A stretch of 48,529 bases of DNA from Sphingomonadaceae bacterium (GCA_002863155.1 PKED01000214.1:1-48529); one strand, 5' to 3'. Numbered from the stretch's first letter, positions 1 through 9,362 are shown. The notes: a model not told the origin generated them from the sequence alone. Program-made: numbers and translations.

Positions 1-882
1 CCAGTCTCGCTTCGCGATGCCCTGGGCATAAAGCAGCGCACTCAAATCGCCATGATCGATACACGCGTCGGCCGCCGCTGCGACGACCGGCTTGGCGTGA
101 TAGGCGATACCGAGCCCGGCGGCGGCGATCATCCGCAAATCGTTGGCGCCGTCGCCGACGGCAAGCGTGGCTTCGATCGGGATCGCCTTTGCGGACGCCG
201 TTTCGCGGAGCACAGCAAGCTTTGTCTCGGCCCCGACGATCGGCCGCGCGACCGTGCCGTCCAGCTTGCCGGCACTGACCCCAAGGATGTTGGCCACGGC
301 GCGGTCGAACCCGATCTGTGCGGCGACCGGATCGGCGAACCGGGTAAAGCCGCCCGACACGAGCACCGTCATGGCCCCGCGGGCGCGCATCGTGCGGACC
401 AATGGCATCGCGCCGGGCATGATCGTCACCCGCTCGGCAAGGCACTGGTCGATCGCTTTCTCGTCGAGCCCGACGAGCAACGCCACGCGCGCATCGAGTG
501 CGGCTTCGAAATCCAGCTCCCCGCGCATCGCCGCTTCGGTCACTTCGGCAATCCGGGCCTTGATGCCCGCATAGTCGGCAAGTTCGTCGATGCATTCGAC
601 GGTGATCATCGTCGAATCCATATCGGCGATCAGCATCCTCTTCTCGCGCGTCGCCATCGGCTGAACGACCAGGTCGACACCGGGGAACGCGCCTTCCAGC
701 GCCGTACGCGCTGCGCCCAGATTGGCACCGAACCAGAGATCTGCCGCCTCGCCCTCATCGATCCAGCCATGGACCGACGGCGCGCAACCAGCGGCAGCAA
801 GCCGGTCCATCGCTTCCTGCACGTCGCCCTTATCGAGCGTGCCGCCCGCCGCCGTGGCTGCTATCAACGTCGCGATGAACAT
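1..882 (-). CDS. serB: Phosphoserine phosphatase SerB (3' end cut by window edge)
   Basis: This would hydrolyse O-phosphoserine to L-serine, the last step of serine synthesis. On the minus strand 294 codons are open from ATG at 882 to the window edge with no stop, so the C-terminal end is missing. The HAD motif I DMDSTMI with the following ECIDELAD is typical of SerB, and VSGGFT (motif II) and GDGANDL (motif III) appear in order downstream. A weak N-terminal ACT-like region precedes the HAD domain. AAGGA lies six bases before the ATG. The start codon overlaps that of the divergent miaA by two bases. The family call is firm; only the final residues are unseen. Confidence 0.93.
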   Translation of the reverse strand, partial: MFIATLIAATAAGGTLDKGDVQEAMDRLAAAGCAPSVHGWIDEGEAADLWFGANLGAARTALEGAFPGVDLVVQPMATREKRMLIADMDSTMITVECIDELADYAGIKARIAEVTEAAMRGELDFEAALDARVALLVGLDEKAIDQCLAERVTIMPGAMPLVRTMRARGAMTVLVSGGFTRFADPVAAQIGFDRAVANILGVSAGKLDGTVARPIVGAETKLAVLRETASAKAIPIEATLAVGDGANDLRMIAAAGLGIAYHAKPVVAAAADACIDHGDLSALLYAQGIAKRDW

Positions 883-1798
883 GGCTGATCCTTCCCGCCC
901 CCCACTCGCGCTCATCGCAGGGCCGACCGCGAGCGGCAAGTCGGCGCTGGCGATCCGTCTTGCCGAACGCGAAAATGGCGTGGTCATCAATGCCGATTCC
1001 GCTCAGGTTTATCGCGACCTCCGCATCCTGTCGGCCCGCCCGACACCGGAGGACGAGGCACGCGTTCCCCACAGGCTGTTCGGCTATGTCGATGCGACGG
1101 AGAGTTGCTCGGCCGCGCGCTGGGCGGACGATGCCCGGCAAATGATTGCCGAGGTACATCGATCGGGCAAGCTCCCAATCCTCGTCGGCGGCACGGGGCT
1201 GTATCTGCGGACCTTGCTGGACGGGATAGCGCCGGTGCCCGCAATCGATCCCGGTATTCGCGCCACCGTCAGAGCGATGCCGGTGGCCGAAGCCTATCGT
1301 GCGCTCGGTCGCGACGATCCGCAGGCCGCAGCCCGGCTCAACCCGGGCGACACGACCCGGATTGCGCGTGCGCTGGAAGTTGCGCGTTCCACGGGACGCC
1401 CGCTGCATGCCTGGCAGCAGGACCGGATCGGCGGGATCAGCGAAATGGTTGAACTGCACCCCTTGGTCTTGCTGCCCGACCGGGACTGGCTGATGGCGCG
1501 ATGCGATGCGCGGCTGTCCGCCATGTTCGATGCGGGCGCCGCCGAGGAAGTCCGGGCGCTGATCGGTCGAGCCGATGTGTCACCGACCGCGCCGATCCGC
1601 CTCGCCATCGGCGTGCGTGAGATCGCCGACTGGCTGGAAGGGATTTGCACGCGCGACGAAGCGCTCGCCCGCGCGCAGCTGGCGACGCGGCGGTACGCCA
1701 AGCGCCAATATACATGGTTTCGCAACCAGCCGCCCGTAGTCTGGCCGCGAGCGGACGGCACCAAGCCCGCCGAAGCGCTCGCAATGCTTTCAGGCTGA
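881..1798 (+). CDS. miaA: tRNA dimethylallyltransferase MiaA
   Basis: MiaA transfers a dimethylallyl group to N6 of adenosine 37 in tRNAs that read UNN codons. The 305-residue product has the P-loop GPTASGKS at residues 14-21 and the family signatures [12 protein letters not shown] and GGTGLYL, and it keeps the expected C-terminal [12 protein letters not shown]. Length is normal for MiaA. ATG 881 is chosen because known MiaA proteins begin a few residues before the P-loop; ATG 875, two codons upstream, is equally possible. Neither has a clear ribosome binding site. The start codon shares two bases with the divergent serB start, so any promoter must lie inside serB. Confidence 0.95.
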   Translation: MADPSRPPLALIAGPTASGKSALAIRLAERENGVVINADSAQVYRDLRILSARPTPEDEARVPHRLFGYVDATESCSAARWADDARQMIAEVHRSGKLPILVGGTGLYLRTLLDGIAPVPAIDPGIRATVRAMPVAEAYRALGRDDPQAAARLNPGDTTRIARALEVARSTGRPLHAWQQDRIGGISEMVELHPLVLLPDRDWLMARCDARLSAMFDAGAAEEVRALIGRADVSPTAPIRLAIGVREIADWLEGICTRDEALARAQLATRRYAKRQYTWFRNQPPVVWPRADGTKPAEALAMLSG

Positions 1799-1811
1799 GC
1801 CTGGACCCGGA

Positions 1812-2180
1812 TCAAGCGATCGGCGCCGGGTTGCCCCGCTCAATCTCGCAGGCGATTGCCGCATCGGGATAGATATCGGTCTTTGTCGAACGCACCCGCA
1901 CTCTCCGAACCCGTCGATCGGCAAAGGCAAGCGCGGCGACCGCTTCGACCAGCGTTTCCTGCAGGTCGAAATGGCGGCTGGCGGCAAGCGACACGATCCC
2001 CTGCCGCAGATAGTCATAGTCGACGACCGCATCGATGCTGTCGCGGGACGCCCAGTCGGGATACTCGATATGGAGCCAGACGCTGATCGTCACTCGCTGC
2101 GGTCCTGCCCGTTCCTCGGGATGGATGCCGATGCTGATCGGCAGGTCGAGCCCGTCGAGAATGATCGTGAATTCGGCCAT
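1812..2180 (-). CDS. folB: Dihydroneopterin aldolase FolB
   Basis: FolB cleaves 7,8-dihydroneopterin to 6-hydroxymethyl-dihydropterin and glycolaldehyde in folate synthesis. The 122-residue protein has the family pattern: an opening FTIILDGLDLPISIGIHPEE with the conserved Gly and Glu, VDYDYLRQGI in the middle, and FDLQETLVEAVAALAF with the conserved Glu. The length matches the single-domain family. Its ATG overlaps the stop of the upstream SDR gene by one base (TGATG), so it is the last gene of a folE-SDR-folB operon. The product is expected in the cytoplasm. Confidence 0.9.
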   Translation of the reverse strand: MAEFTIILDGLDLPISIGIHPEERAGPQRVTISVWLHIEYPDWASRDSIDAVVDYDYLRQGIVSLAASRHFDLQETLVEAVAALAFADRRVRRVRVRSTKTDIYPDAAIACEIERGNPAPIA

Positions 2181-2935
2181 CAGGCGCCCCGCGTCGCAAA
2201 CATCACATCGCGTGCCCTTGGCAGGAAACGCTGGCCATTGTCGACAAACAGGGTTTGCCCATGCACGCCGCGCGCGTTCAACAGGAAAGCGACCGCCTCG
2301 GCAACGGCTGCCGTCGCGACCGGACGCCGCAACAGATTGATCCCCGCAACCTCGCGATATTCATCCTCGGTCTGGTCGAGGCTCGGCAGGGTGAGCCCTG
2401 GTGCCACCGCATTGATCGAAATCCGCGGCCCCAGCGCCTGGGCAAGCATCGTCGTCGCTCCGGCGAGCGCGACCTTGGAACAGCTATAGCCAAAGAAATC
2501 GGGGTTCAGATTGACGATCTTCTGGTCGAGGATGTTGACGACCGCACCCTTTGACAGATCGTCCTGCCGGGCGAGCGCATTCGCGAGCAGGATCGGCGCG
2601 GCGAGATTGACGTCATGATGCCGCACGAGCGATCCCGCGTCGACATCGGGCGGATAGTCATGCGCAAACAGCGAGGCATTGTTGACGACCGCGTGGAGCG
2701 GGGCGCCTAATGCCGTGCGTGTCGCGTCGACCAGCGCCGACCCTGCCGCCGGATCGGCCAGATCATGTGAGATCGCGACCGCGCCGCCACCGACCTCTTT
2801 TGCCAGCGCAACCGCCTCTGCGTCCGATCGGTGGTGATGGATCGCGACCCGCCAGCCATCGGCCGCAAGCTTGCGAACGATCGCCGCGCCGATCCGCCGC
2901 GCGCCGCCGGTGACAAGGACAGTGCGCAGCGTCAC
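2180..2935 (-). CDS. Pteridine-reductase-like SDR (FolM/PTR1 type)
   Basis: A 251-residue short-chain dehydrogenase. The cofactor motif TGGARRIG (residues 9-16) has the Arg-containing form associated with NADPH and pteridine reductases. VVNNAS follows near residue 85. At the active site Tyr150 and Lys154 are present, but the usual SDR serine is replaced by Asp137, thirteen residues before Tyr. That Asp-Tyr-Lys spacing is the one known from trypanosomatid pteridine reductase PTR1. It starts with GTG overlapping the folE stop (GTGA) and is followed by folB, which supports a role in reducing dihydromonapterin, dihydrobiopterin or dihydrofolate. FolM is the closest named equivalent, but the substrate cannot be told from sequence. 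Confidence 0.82.
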   Translation of the reverse strand: MTLRTVLVTGGARRIGAAIVRKLAADGWRVAIHHHRSDAEAVALAKEVGGGAVAISHDLADPAAGSALVDATRTALGAPLHAVVNNASLFAHDYPPDVDAGSLVRHHDVNLAAPILLANALARQDDLSKGAVVNILDQKIVNLNPDFFGYSCSKVALAGATTMLAQALGPRISINAVAPGLTLPSLDQTEDEYREVAGINLLRRPVATAAVAEAVAFLLNARGVHGQTLFVDNGQRFLPRARDVMFATRGA

Positions 2936-3564
2936 TGCGCGCCGCCGACCCCCATCAGAGCCAGCACTTCCTTGCGGCTGCGCTCGTCATCGCGGAACGT
3001 TCCCATCATCCGGCTCGTGACCATGGTGACCCCGGGGGTGCGCACCCCGCGCGCGGTCATGCAGGCATGGCTTGCCTCGATCACCACGGCAACGCCCTGC
3101 GGCTTCAGATTTTCCCAGATGCAGTTGGCGACCTCGGCCGTCAGCCGCTCCTGGATCTGCAGGCGGCGCGCATAGGCGTGCAGCACGCGCGCAAGCTTTG
3201 AAATGCCGACCACCCAGTTCGACGGAAGATAGGCGATGTGCGCCTTGCCGATGATCGGCGCCATATGGTGCTCGCAGTGCGACTGGAACGGGATATCGCG
3301 CAGCAGCACGATCTCGTCATAGCCGCCCACTTCCTCGAATCGGCGCGCAAGGTGGAGCGCGGGGTCGTCGTTATAGCCCTGGCAATATTCCTTCCACGCG
3401 CGCGCCACGCGGTCGGGCGTGTCGACCAATCCTTCGCGAGCGGGATCGTCGCCTGTCCAGCGAATCAGCGTCCTGACGGCATCCGCAACCTCCGGCGGGA
3501 CCGGAATCTTGGGCGGCGTCCCGACAAGATCGCCGGTATCGTTGTCGTCGTAATGCGCGTTCAT
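2932..3564 (-). CDS. folE: GTP cyclohydrolase I FolE
   Basis: FolE converts GTP to 7,8-dihydroneopterin triphosphate, the entry to folate and pterin synthesis. The 210-residue protein carries the zinc ligands Cys97 and His100 in [11 protein letters not shown] and Cys168 in [11 protein letters not shown], with [10 protein letters not shown] and [10 protein letters not shown] between them. This is the canonical GCYH-IA form. ATG 3564 is preferred because AGAGG lies just upstream; a GTG at 3579 would add five residues. It is the first gene of the folE-SDR-folB operon, with a GTGA overlap to the SDR gene. Transcription diverges from the receptor gene starting at 3797. Confidence 0.95.
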   Translation of the reverse strand: MNAHYDDNDTGDLVGTPPKIPVPPEVADAVRTLIRWTGDDPAREGLVDTPDRVARAWKEYCQGYNDDPALHLARRFEEVGGYDEIVLLRDIPFQSHCEHHMAPIIGKAHIAYLPSNWVVGISKLARVLHAYARRLQIQERLTAEVANCIWENLKPQGVAVVIEASHACMTARGVRTPGVTMVTSRMMGTFRDDERSRKEVLALMGVGGAQ

Positions 3565-3796
3565 GAAGCCTCTTTTCACTGCGATTCGGGTCAGACGCTA
3601 CGTCAACCGTCATTCTGGCCCGAACCAGTCCACAATCGAAACTGTCTCATTTGGGCAACAGCGTAGCAAGCCCGCAGATTTCCTCGCATCGACCGTTGAC
3701 GCGGTGATTCCTCCGGGGGTAGTTTCGAAACAATACGGTACAAAAGCCACGGTAGCCGACCACATAGACCGGCGCGGGCAAAAGGAGGGGAGCATA

Positions 3797-6436
3797 ATGA
3801 AGAAATTTGACCTGCTTGCGGCGACCTCGATCGCGTTGTTCGCTGCCGCGCCGGCGTTCGCCCAGACGGCGCCGACGCCCGCTCCCGCCCCGCAAACTAC
3901 CGACGCTCAGCCGGCCGAAGAAGAGCCGGTGATTGACGACGTGGTCGTGACGGCGACGAAGCGCGAGACCACGCTGCTGGACACGCCGATCTCGGTCTCG
4001 GTCACGAGCGGTGCGACCATCCAGGAAGCGCAGATCCGCGACCTGATCGATCTTCAGACAGTGGTGCCGTCGCTGCGGGTGTCGCAGTTGCAAAGCTCGG
4101 CCAACACCAACTTCATCATCCGCGGCTTCGGCAACGGCGCCAACAATCCCGGCATCGAACCTTCGGTCGGTGTGTTCATCGACGGTGTCTATCGCTCGCG
4201 TTCGGCTGCACAGATCGCCGACCTGCCGAATGTGAAGCGCGTCGAAGTGCTGCGCGGGCCGCAGTCGACCCTGTTCGGCAAGAACGCGTCGGCCGGCATC
4301 ATCTCGATCGTCACGGCCGAGCCGTCGTTCAAATTCGGCGGCAACGTCGAAGCGACTTATGGCAATTACAACGCCTTTATCGTGAAGGGCGATGTAACCG
4401 GCCCGATCACCGACACGCTCGCCTTTTCGCTGGCGGGCAATTACAATCGTCGCGACGGGTATATTCGCGACCTTGCGCTGAATACGAACTTCAACGACCG
4501 CAATCGCTATGGCTTCCGCGGCCAACTCCTGTTTCAGCCGAGCTCGGACCTGAAATTCCGACTGATCGCCGATTTCGACAGCATCGACGAAAATTGCTGC
4601 GCTGTCGTCAATCTCGTTGCAGGGCCGACCGTCGGCGTGATCCGGGCGATCGGCGGGAATGTGGTGACCGGCAATCCGTTCTCATACACGGTCTTCAACA
4701 ATTACCGGTCAGTCAACCAGATCGACAATTACGGAATCTCGCTGCAGGGCGACAAGGATTTCGGCAAGTTCACACTCACCACGATCTCGGCGGCGCGCGG
4801 CGTCGACAGCTTCACCAACCAGGACTCCGATTTCACGAGCGCGGACCTGATCGGCACCAATCGCAATCGTACCAACATCCGCACCCTGACGCACGAAGTG
4901 CGACTGGCTTCGAATTTCGGCGGTCGCTTCGAATTCCTGCTTGGCGGTTATTATTTCAACGAAAGCATCGACCAGAAGGCCGACCTCACCTTCGGTCGCG
5001 ACTTCCGGAACTATGCTCAGGCGCTTAGCGGCAATGGCATCAGCACCGTCGAGACGCTGATCGGCGTGCCCGCCAACACATTCAGCCAGCGTGGCCAAGG
5101 CCGGTTTGAGAACTGGGTCTATCGCAACAATGCCTACTCGTTCTTCGGCAGTGCGGACTTCAAGATCACCGAACGACTGGTCTTCACAGGTGGTATTAAC
5201 TACACCAACGACAAAAAACGCTTCTCATCGGCAAGCTTCAGCACCGACAGTTTCTCGGCGCTCGATTTCGTCGCAATCGGTCGCACCGTCCTGTCGCAGC
5301 AAGCACTTGCCACGACGGTCGGTCAGCTTCTCGGCCTCCCGACGGGTACGCTTGCCAATGCCCAGCAAATCGGATTGTTTGCGCAGGCCAACCCCGCAGG
5401 CTTTGCGCAGGTCCAGGCAGGCGCCAACGCATTCGGTGCGGCCAACGCGAACAACCCGGCGGTCAACCCATTGCTCGCCTTGCGCTCGCTGCAGTTCCTG
5501 CCGCCATTCCTTAACGTCCCCAATGCCGTCGAGCCGGGCCGGACGGCTGATGACGACGTGTCCTATTCGCTGCGGCTGGCGTGGAAGGCGACGAATAACT
5601 TCAGCCTGTATTTCACCTATGGGACAGGCTTCAAGGCGTCCTCGATCAACCTCGGTGCGGATTCGCGGCCAACGCCCGCAGACTTCATCCCCGGCTCGCC
5701 GGCCGCCGTGCCGCCGCCCGGCGCTTCGCCGATCCGCACCGCCGGTCTGGCGCTGCCCAACCTCACCACCGGCTCGCGATTTGCAGCGCCCGAAAAGGCA
5801 ACGGTGATCGAAGGCGGCATCAAGGCGCAGTTCCCGAAGGGCGCGTTCAACCTCGCGGTGTTCAGCCAGGAGATCAACAACTTCCAAGGCAACATCTTCA
5901 CCGGCACGGGCTTCGTGCTCAGCAATGCCGGCAAGCAATCGACGTTCGGCATCGAATTCGACGGCAACTATTCGCCGGTTCGCGCGCTGACGCTCAATTT
6001 CGACATCACCTATCTCAAGCCGCGCTACGACTCGTTCGTCAACGGCTCGGCGATCAATGCCGGTTTCACCGTCAGCCCGGCCAACCTGACCGGCCAGACG
6101 CCCGCCGGCATCCCCGAGGTGTCGCTGTCGGCCGGCTTCACTTATCGCCGCGATATCGCTCAGGATCTGAAACTGCTGCTGCGGAGCGACTATCAGTGGT
6201 CGAGCGACACGCAGATCGCCGAAGGGGCACCGCAGTTCCGCCGCCAGATCACGTCTCTCAACTCGTCGTTGAGCTTGCAGTTCAAGAATGGACTTGAGCT
6301 GTCGATCTGGGGTCGCAACCTGTTTGATCAGCAGTATATTTCGACGATCTTCCCGTCAGTTGCCCAAGCAGGCAGCCTTTCGGGCTATCCGAGCCAGCCA
6401 CGGACGTTCGGCGGAACCGCGCGGTTTAAGTTCTGA
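3797..6436 (+). CDS. TonB-dependent outer-membrane receptor (first of two)
   Basis: An 879-residue TonB-dependent receptor for uptake of an unknown ligand across the outer membrane. Residues 1-22 form a signal peptide ending AFA before Gln. After a Pro/Ala-rich linker comes a TonB-box-like DDVVVTATKR (47-56), then a plug domain with IRGFG and VEVLRGPQSTLFGKNAS (about 149-165), then a long beta-barrel ending in RFKF with a C-terminal Phe. ATG 3797 is chosen for the strong ribosome site AAAGGAGGGGAG and the signal peptide directly after it; the frame is open upstream but carries no protein-like sequence. The style matches the large sphingomonad receptor expansion. No partner gene reveals its ligand. 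Confidence 0.92.
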   Translation: MKKFDLLAATSIALFAAAPAFAQTAPTPAPAPQTTDAQPAEEEPVIDDVVVTATKRETTLLDTPISVSVTSGATIQEAQIRDLIDLQTVVPSLRVSQLQSSANTNFIIRGFGNGANNPGIEPSVGVFIDGVYRSRSAAQIADLPNVKRVEVLRGPQSTLFGKNASAGIISIVTAEPSFKFGGNVEATYGNYNAFIVKGDVTGPITDTLAFSLAGNYNRRDGYIRDLALNTNFNDRNRYGFRGQLLFQPSSDLKFRLIADFDSIDENCCAVVNLVAGPTVGVIRAIGGNVVTGNPFSYTVFNNYRSVNQIDNYGISLQGDKDFGKFTLTTISAARGVDSFTNQDSDFTSADLIGTNRNRTNIRTLTHEVRLASNFGGRFEFLLGGYYFNESIDQKADLTFGRDFRNYAQALSGNGISTVETLIGVPANTFSQRGQGRFENWVYRNNAYSFFGSADFKITERLVFTGGINYTNDKKRFSSASFSTDSFSALDFVAIGRTVLSQQALATTVGQLLGLPTGTLANAQQIGLFAQANPAGFAQVQAGANAFGAANANNPAVNPLLALRSLQFLPPFLNVPNAVEPGRTADDDVSYSLRLAWKATNNFSLYFTYGTGFKASSINLGADSRPTPADFIPGSPAAVPPPGASPIRTAGLALPNLTTGSRFAAPEKATVIEGGIKAQFPKGAFNLAVFSQEINNFQGNIFTGTGFVLSNAGKQSTFGIEFDGNYSPVRALTLNFDITYLKPRYDSFVNGSAINAGFTVSPANLTGQTPAGIPEVSLSAGFTYRRDIAQDLKLLLRSDYQWSSDTQIAEGAPQFRRQITSLNSSLSLQFKNGLELSIWGRNLFDQQYISTIFPSVAQAGSLSGYPSQPRTFGGTARFKF

Positions 6437-6461
6437 AGCGATCAAAAGCGCCGTGACTTTG

Positions 6462-6495
6462 GGGGCTTTCGGAGACGGTCCGAAAGCCCCTTTTT
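6462..6495 (+). terminator. Rho-independent terminator after the first receptor
   Basis: A perfect 12-base-pair stem (GGGGCTTTCGGA with its complement) around the loop GACGG is followed immediately by five T. It lies 25 bases after the receptor stop and just before the convergent fghA stop. Confidence 0.92.
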
Positions 6496-6499
6496 AGCG

Positions 6500-7342
6500 T
6501 CAATGGTTTAAATGCGCGGCATGCCAGCCGATATGATCGGCCATGAACGTCGACACGAAAAGATAGCTATGATCATACCCCGCTTGCATGCGGAGAGTGA
6601 GGTCGATCCCTGCAGCGGCACAGCCGTTTGCGAGCCTTTCGGGCTGCAACTGCTCCGCAAGATACGGATCTTCTTCGCCCTGATCGACAAGGATCGGGCC
6701 ACTTCGGGCGCCGTCCGCGATCAACGCGCATGCATCATGGTTGCGCCATAATGCCGGGTCGTCGCCAAGATAACTGGCAAAGGCCTTGCGGCCCCACGGC
6801 ACTTCGGTCGGCGCCACGATCGGCGCAAAGGCCGACACGCTCCTGAACCGCCCGGCATTGCGCAGCGCGATCGTCAGCGCGCCGTGCCCGCCCATCGAAT
6901 GCCCGGTGATGCCCTGCCGTCCTATGTCTGCGACCGGAAAATTCGCGGCAATCACGCCGGGCAGTTCATCCTCGATATAGGACCGCATGCGGAAATGCGG
7001 CGCCCAGGGGGGCTGCGTCGCGTCGAGATAGAAGCCCGCCCCCTGCCCCAGATCATAGGCTGGATCATCGGCGACATCCTCACCACGCGGGCTCGTATCG
7101 GGCGCCACAAAAATGATGCCATGTTCCGCGCACGCGCGCCGATACTCGCCCTTATCGGTCACATTGGCATGGGTGCAGGTCAATCCCGACAGGAACCAAA
7201 GCACCGGCAGTCGGGCGCCCGGCGCGTGCGGCGGCACATAGACCGAAAAGGTCATCGGCACGCCGCACGCGATCGACTCATGTCTGTAGACACCCTGTTC
7301 CCCGCCAAAAGCGCGGCTGACCGAGAGTGTCTCCAGCGGCAT
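6500..7342 (-). CDS. fghA: S-formylglutathione hydrolase
   Basis: This enzyme hydrolyses S-formylglutathione to formate and glutathione, the second step of glutathione-dependent formaldehyde oxidation. The 280-residue alpha/beta hydrolase of the esterase D type has the nucleophile Ser149 in GHSMGGHGA, Asp225 in DQGEEDPYL and His258 in YDHSYLF. LSGLTCTHANV near residue 51 is the conserved oxyanion-hole segment. Length is typical. It is the third gene of an operon with adhC and the VOC gene, six bases after the VOC stop, so context and family agree. The name frmB would be equivalent. Confidence 0.94.
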   Translation of the reverse strand: MPLETLSVSRAFGGEQGVYRHESIACGVPMTFSVYVPPHAPGARLPVLWFLSGLTCTHANVTDKGEYRRACAEHGIIFVAPDTSPRGEDVADDPAYDLGQGAGFYLDATQPPWAPHFRMRSYIEDELPGVIAANFPVADIGRQGITGHSMGGHGALTIALRNAGRFRSVSAFAPIVAPTEVPWGRKAFASYLGDDPALWRNHDACALIADGARSGPILVDQGEEDPYLAEQLQPERLANGCAAAGIDLTLRMQAGYDHSYLFVSTFMADHIGWHAAHLNH

Positions 7343-7348
7343 TTGCGC

Positions 7349-7726
7349 TCAGCCCATGCGATGCATGGCGCAAAGCTTGTTGCCGCTCGGATCGCGCAGA
7401 TACGCCAGGTAGAGCTTGCCGAAGCCGCCCTCGCGCACGCCGGGCGCATCCTCGATCGGCGTCCCGCCGGCCGCTGCCCCGGCGGCATGCCACGCGTCGG
7501 CCATTTCGGGCGATTCCGCCGCGAAGCCCACCGTCCCGCCATTGGCGGCGCAAGCCGGCTCGCCGTTGATCGGTGACGTGATGATCAGCAAGCCACCGCC
7601 ATGAATATAGACGAGCCGCCCGCCATTCTCCATCGCGGGCTTCCCGCCGAGCGCGCCGATCGTCGCGTCGTAGAATCTCCGCGACGCTTCGAGATCGTTC
7701 GAGCCGAGCATGATGTGCGAAAACAT
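7349..7726 (-). CDS. VOC/glyoxalase-fold protein in the formaldehyde operon
   Basis: A 125-residue protein with the vicinal-oxygen-chelate fold: MFSHIMLGSNDLEAS at the start and DPSGNKLCAMHR at the end are typical half-sites. His4 could be a metal ligand, but the usual late Glu is not evident (KLCAMH in its place), so a true glyoxalase activity is doubtful. ATG 7726 follows a GGGAGAG ribosome site. It sits between adhC (22 bases upstream) and fghA (6 bases downstream), suggesting a role linked to glutathione adducts or aldehyde stress. That link is an inference from position only. Confidence 0.82.
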   Translation of the reverse strand: MFSHIMLGSNDLEASRRFYDATIGALGGKPAMENGGRLVYIHGGGLLIITSPINGEPACAANGGTVGFAAESPEMADAWHAAGAAAGGTPIEDAPGVREGGFGKLYLAYLRDPSGNKLCAMHRMG

Positions 7727-7748
7727 AGCGCTTCTCTCCCTTGGGCTT

Positions 7749-8861
7749 TCAGTAAACGACGACCGAGCGGATGCTCTCGCCCGCATGCATCAGATCAAAG
7801 CCCTTGTTGATCTCGTCAAGGCTCAGCACATGGGTGATCATCGGATCAATCGCGATCCTGCCGTCCATATACCAGTCGACGATCTTTGGCACATCGGTAC
7901 GGCCCTTGGCACCACCGAACGCCGTACCGCGCCAGTTCCGGCCGGTAACAAGCTGGAAAGGACGTGTGCTGATTTCCTTGCCCGCCTCAGCCACGCCGAT
8001 GATGATGCTGGTGCCCCAGCCGCGGTGGCAGCATTCCAGCGCCTGGCGCATGACATCGGTGTTGCCGGTACAGTCGAAGCTGTAATCCGCGCCGCCATCG
8101 GTCAGTTGCTGGACTTCGGCGATGATCTCGCTCGAAGACTTGCCGCGCGCATCGATGAAGTCGGTCATGCCGAACTGGCGGCCCCAGTTTTCGCGGGCCG
8201 GGTTGATGTCGACGCCGATGATGCGTGCCGCGCCGACCAGCTTCGCGCCCTGGATGACGTTCAGGCCGATGCCGCCAAGCCCGAACACCACGACCGTGTC
8301 ATTCACCTGGACCTTGGCCGTGTTGACGACGGCGCCGACCCCGGTGGTGACGCCGCAGCCGATATAGCAGCTGGTCTGGAACGGCGCGTCAGGCCGGATC
8401 TTCGCCACCGCGATTTCGGGGACTACGATGAAGTTAGAAAAGGTGGAGCAGCCCATGTAATGGAAGACCGGCTGCCCTTTATAGGAAAAGCGCGTCGTCC
8501 CGTCGGGCATCAGGCCCTTGCCCTGTGTCGACCGGATGGCGGTGCACAAATTGGTCTTGCCCGACAGGCAGGACTTACATTGGCGGCATTCGGGCGTGTA
8601 GAGCGGGATGACGTGGTCGCCGGGTGCCACGCTGGTCACGCCCGCGCCGACCTCGCGCACGGTTCCGGCACCCTCATGGCCAAGCACGCTTGGAAACAGG
8701 CCCTCGCTATCGAGCCCGTCGAGCGTGTAAGCGTCGGTGTGGCAGATGCCGGTGGCCATGATCTCGACCAGGACTTCGCCAGCCTTGGGCCCCTCCAGGT
8801 CGAGCTCGACGATTTCCAGCGGGCGTTTCGCCTCGAAGGCGACGGCGGCGCGAGTTTTCAT
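7749..8861 (-). CDS. adhC: S-(hydroxymethyl)glutathione dehydrogenase / class III alcohol dehydrogenase
   Basis: This enzyme oxidises S-hydroxymethylglutathione, formed from formaldehyde and glutathione, to S-formylglutathione with NAD. The 370-residue zinc dehydrogenase has catalytic-zinc ligands Cys40 (GICHTD) and His62-Glu63 (GHEGAG), and structural-zinc cysteines at 92, 95, 98 and 106. The Rossmann motif [16 protein letters not shown] is present. Two ATGs lie in tandem; 8861 is chosen because GGGAG is six bases before it, giving the class III length. It heads the adhC-VOC-fghA operon. The name frmA is equivalent. No frmR-like regulator is nearby. Confidence 0.96.
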   Translation of the reverse strand: MKTRAAVAFEAKRPLEIVELDLEGPKAGEVLVEIMATGICHTDAYTLDGLDSEGLFPSVLGHEGAGTVREVGAGVTSVAPGDHVIPLYTPECRQCKSCLSGKTNLCTAIRSTQGKGLMPDGTTRFSYKGQPVFHYMGCSTFSNFIVVPEIAVAKIRPDAPFQTSCYIGCGVTTGVGAVVNTAKVQVNDTVVVFGLGGIGLNVIQGAKLVGAARIIGVDINPARENWGRQFGMTDFIDARGKSSSEIIAEVQQLTDGGADYSFDCTGNTDVMRQALECCHRGWGTSIIIGVAEAGKEISTRPFQLVTGRNWRGTAFGGAKGRTDVPKIVDWYMDGRIAIDPMITHVLSLDEINKGFDLMHAGESIRSVVVY

Positions 8862-8981
8862 CATCTGCTCCCGGTGGTCTGATTCCCGTCCAGCCCCTCG
8901 CACGCGCGGCCTGCCTCGATCAAGGTGCATCCGCCGTGAACCGATCGCGACCCAATTGTGACTATTTTCATGCGCAGCCCG

Positions 8982-9009
8982 TTGCGGCGCGCGTGACAAC
9001 GGCTAAAAG
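8982..9009 (+). promoter_or_regulatory. Possible sigma-70-type promoter of the SWIB gene
   Basis: TTGCGG and TAAAAG are separated by 16 bases and lie about 80 bases before the SWIB start. The match is partial and is not supported by any other evidence. Confidence 0.3.
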
Positions 9010-9051
9010 GCGAAACACAAACAAGAAGCACTCCATGTTGGAGGAGCATCG

Positions 9052-9080
9052 GATCGGCGCCAATGCCGATCATGGGAGGA
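9052..9080 (+). promoter_or_regulatory. Hairpin next to the SWIB ribosome binding site
   Basis: A 7-base-pair inverted repeat (GATCGGC / GCCGATC, loop GCCAAT) ends at 9071, directly before the strong ribosome site GGGAGGA at 9074-9080. It could influence initiation or mRNA stability; no known riboswitch class is recognised. Confidence 0.4.
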
Positions 9081-9086
9081 TCTAGA

Positions 9087-9362
9087 ATGGCAAAAGCACC
9101 CGCAAGCGCAGGCCCCAAAACCGGCGGCATCCATGCGCCCGTAACGCCGTCTGCCGAATTGGCGGCCATTGTCGGCGCCGATCGCCTGCCGCGCAGCGAG
9201 GTGATCAGCAAGGTTTGGGCCTATATCAAGAAGCACGATCTCCAGAATCCCGCCAACAAGCGCGAAATTCTGGCCGATGCGGCGCTCGAGAAGGTTTTCG
9301 GAAAGAAATCGGTCACGATGTTCGAAATGAACAAGCATATCGCCGCGCATGTGAAGGCCTGA
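9087..9362 (+). CDS. Stand-alone SWIB/MDM2-domain protein
   Basis: A 91-residue basic protein consisting almost entirely of one SWIB domain. After a short Lys/Ala/Pro-rich tail, residues 16-91 show the pattern VTPSAELAAIVGADRLPRSE, then VWAYIKKHDLQNPANKREI, then VFGKKSVTMFEMNKHIAAH. SWIB domains are best known from eukaryotic SWI/SNF subunits and from chlamydial topoisomerase fusions; single-domain versions occur in many bacteria, where their role is unclear. ATG 9087 follows GGGAGGA with six-base spacing. The gene stands alone between the divergent adhC and the second receptor. DNA- or protein-binding is plausible but not shown. Confidence 0.9.
   Translation: MAKAPASAGPKTGGIHAPVTPSAELAAIVGADRLPRSEVISKVWAYIKKHDLQNPANKREILADAALEKVFGKKSVTMFEMNKHIAAHVKA

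Noticed and set aside
3696..3725. TTGACG with a TAGTTT box as promoter of the first receptor
   Set aside because: Spacing is 18 bases and the -10 match is poor; not strong enough to list as a feature.
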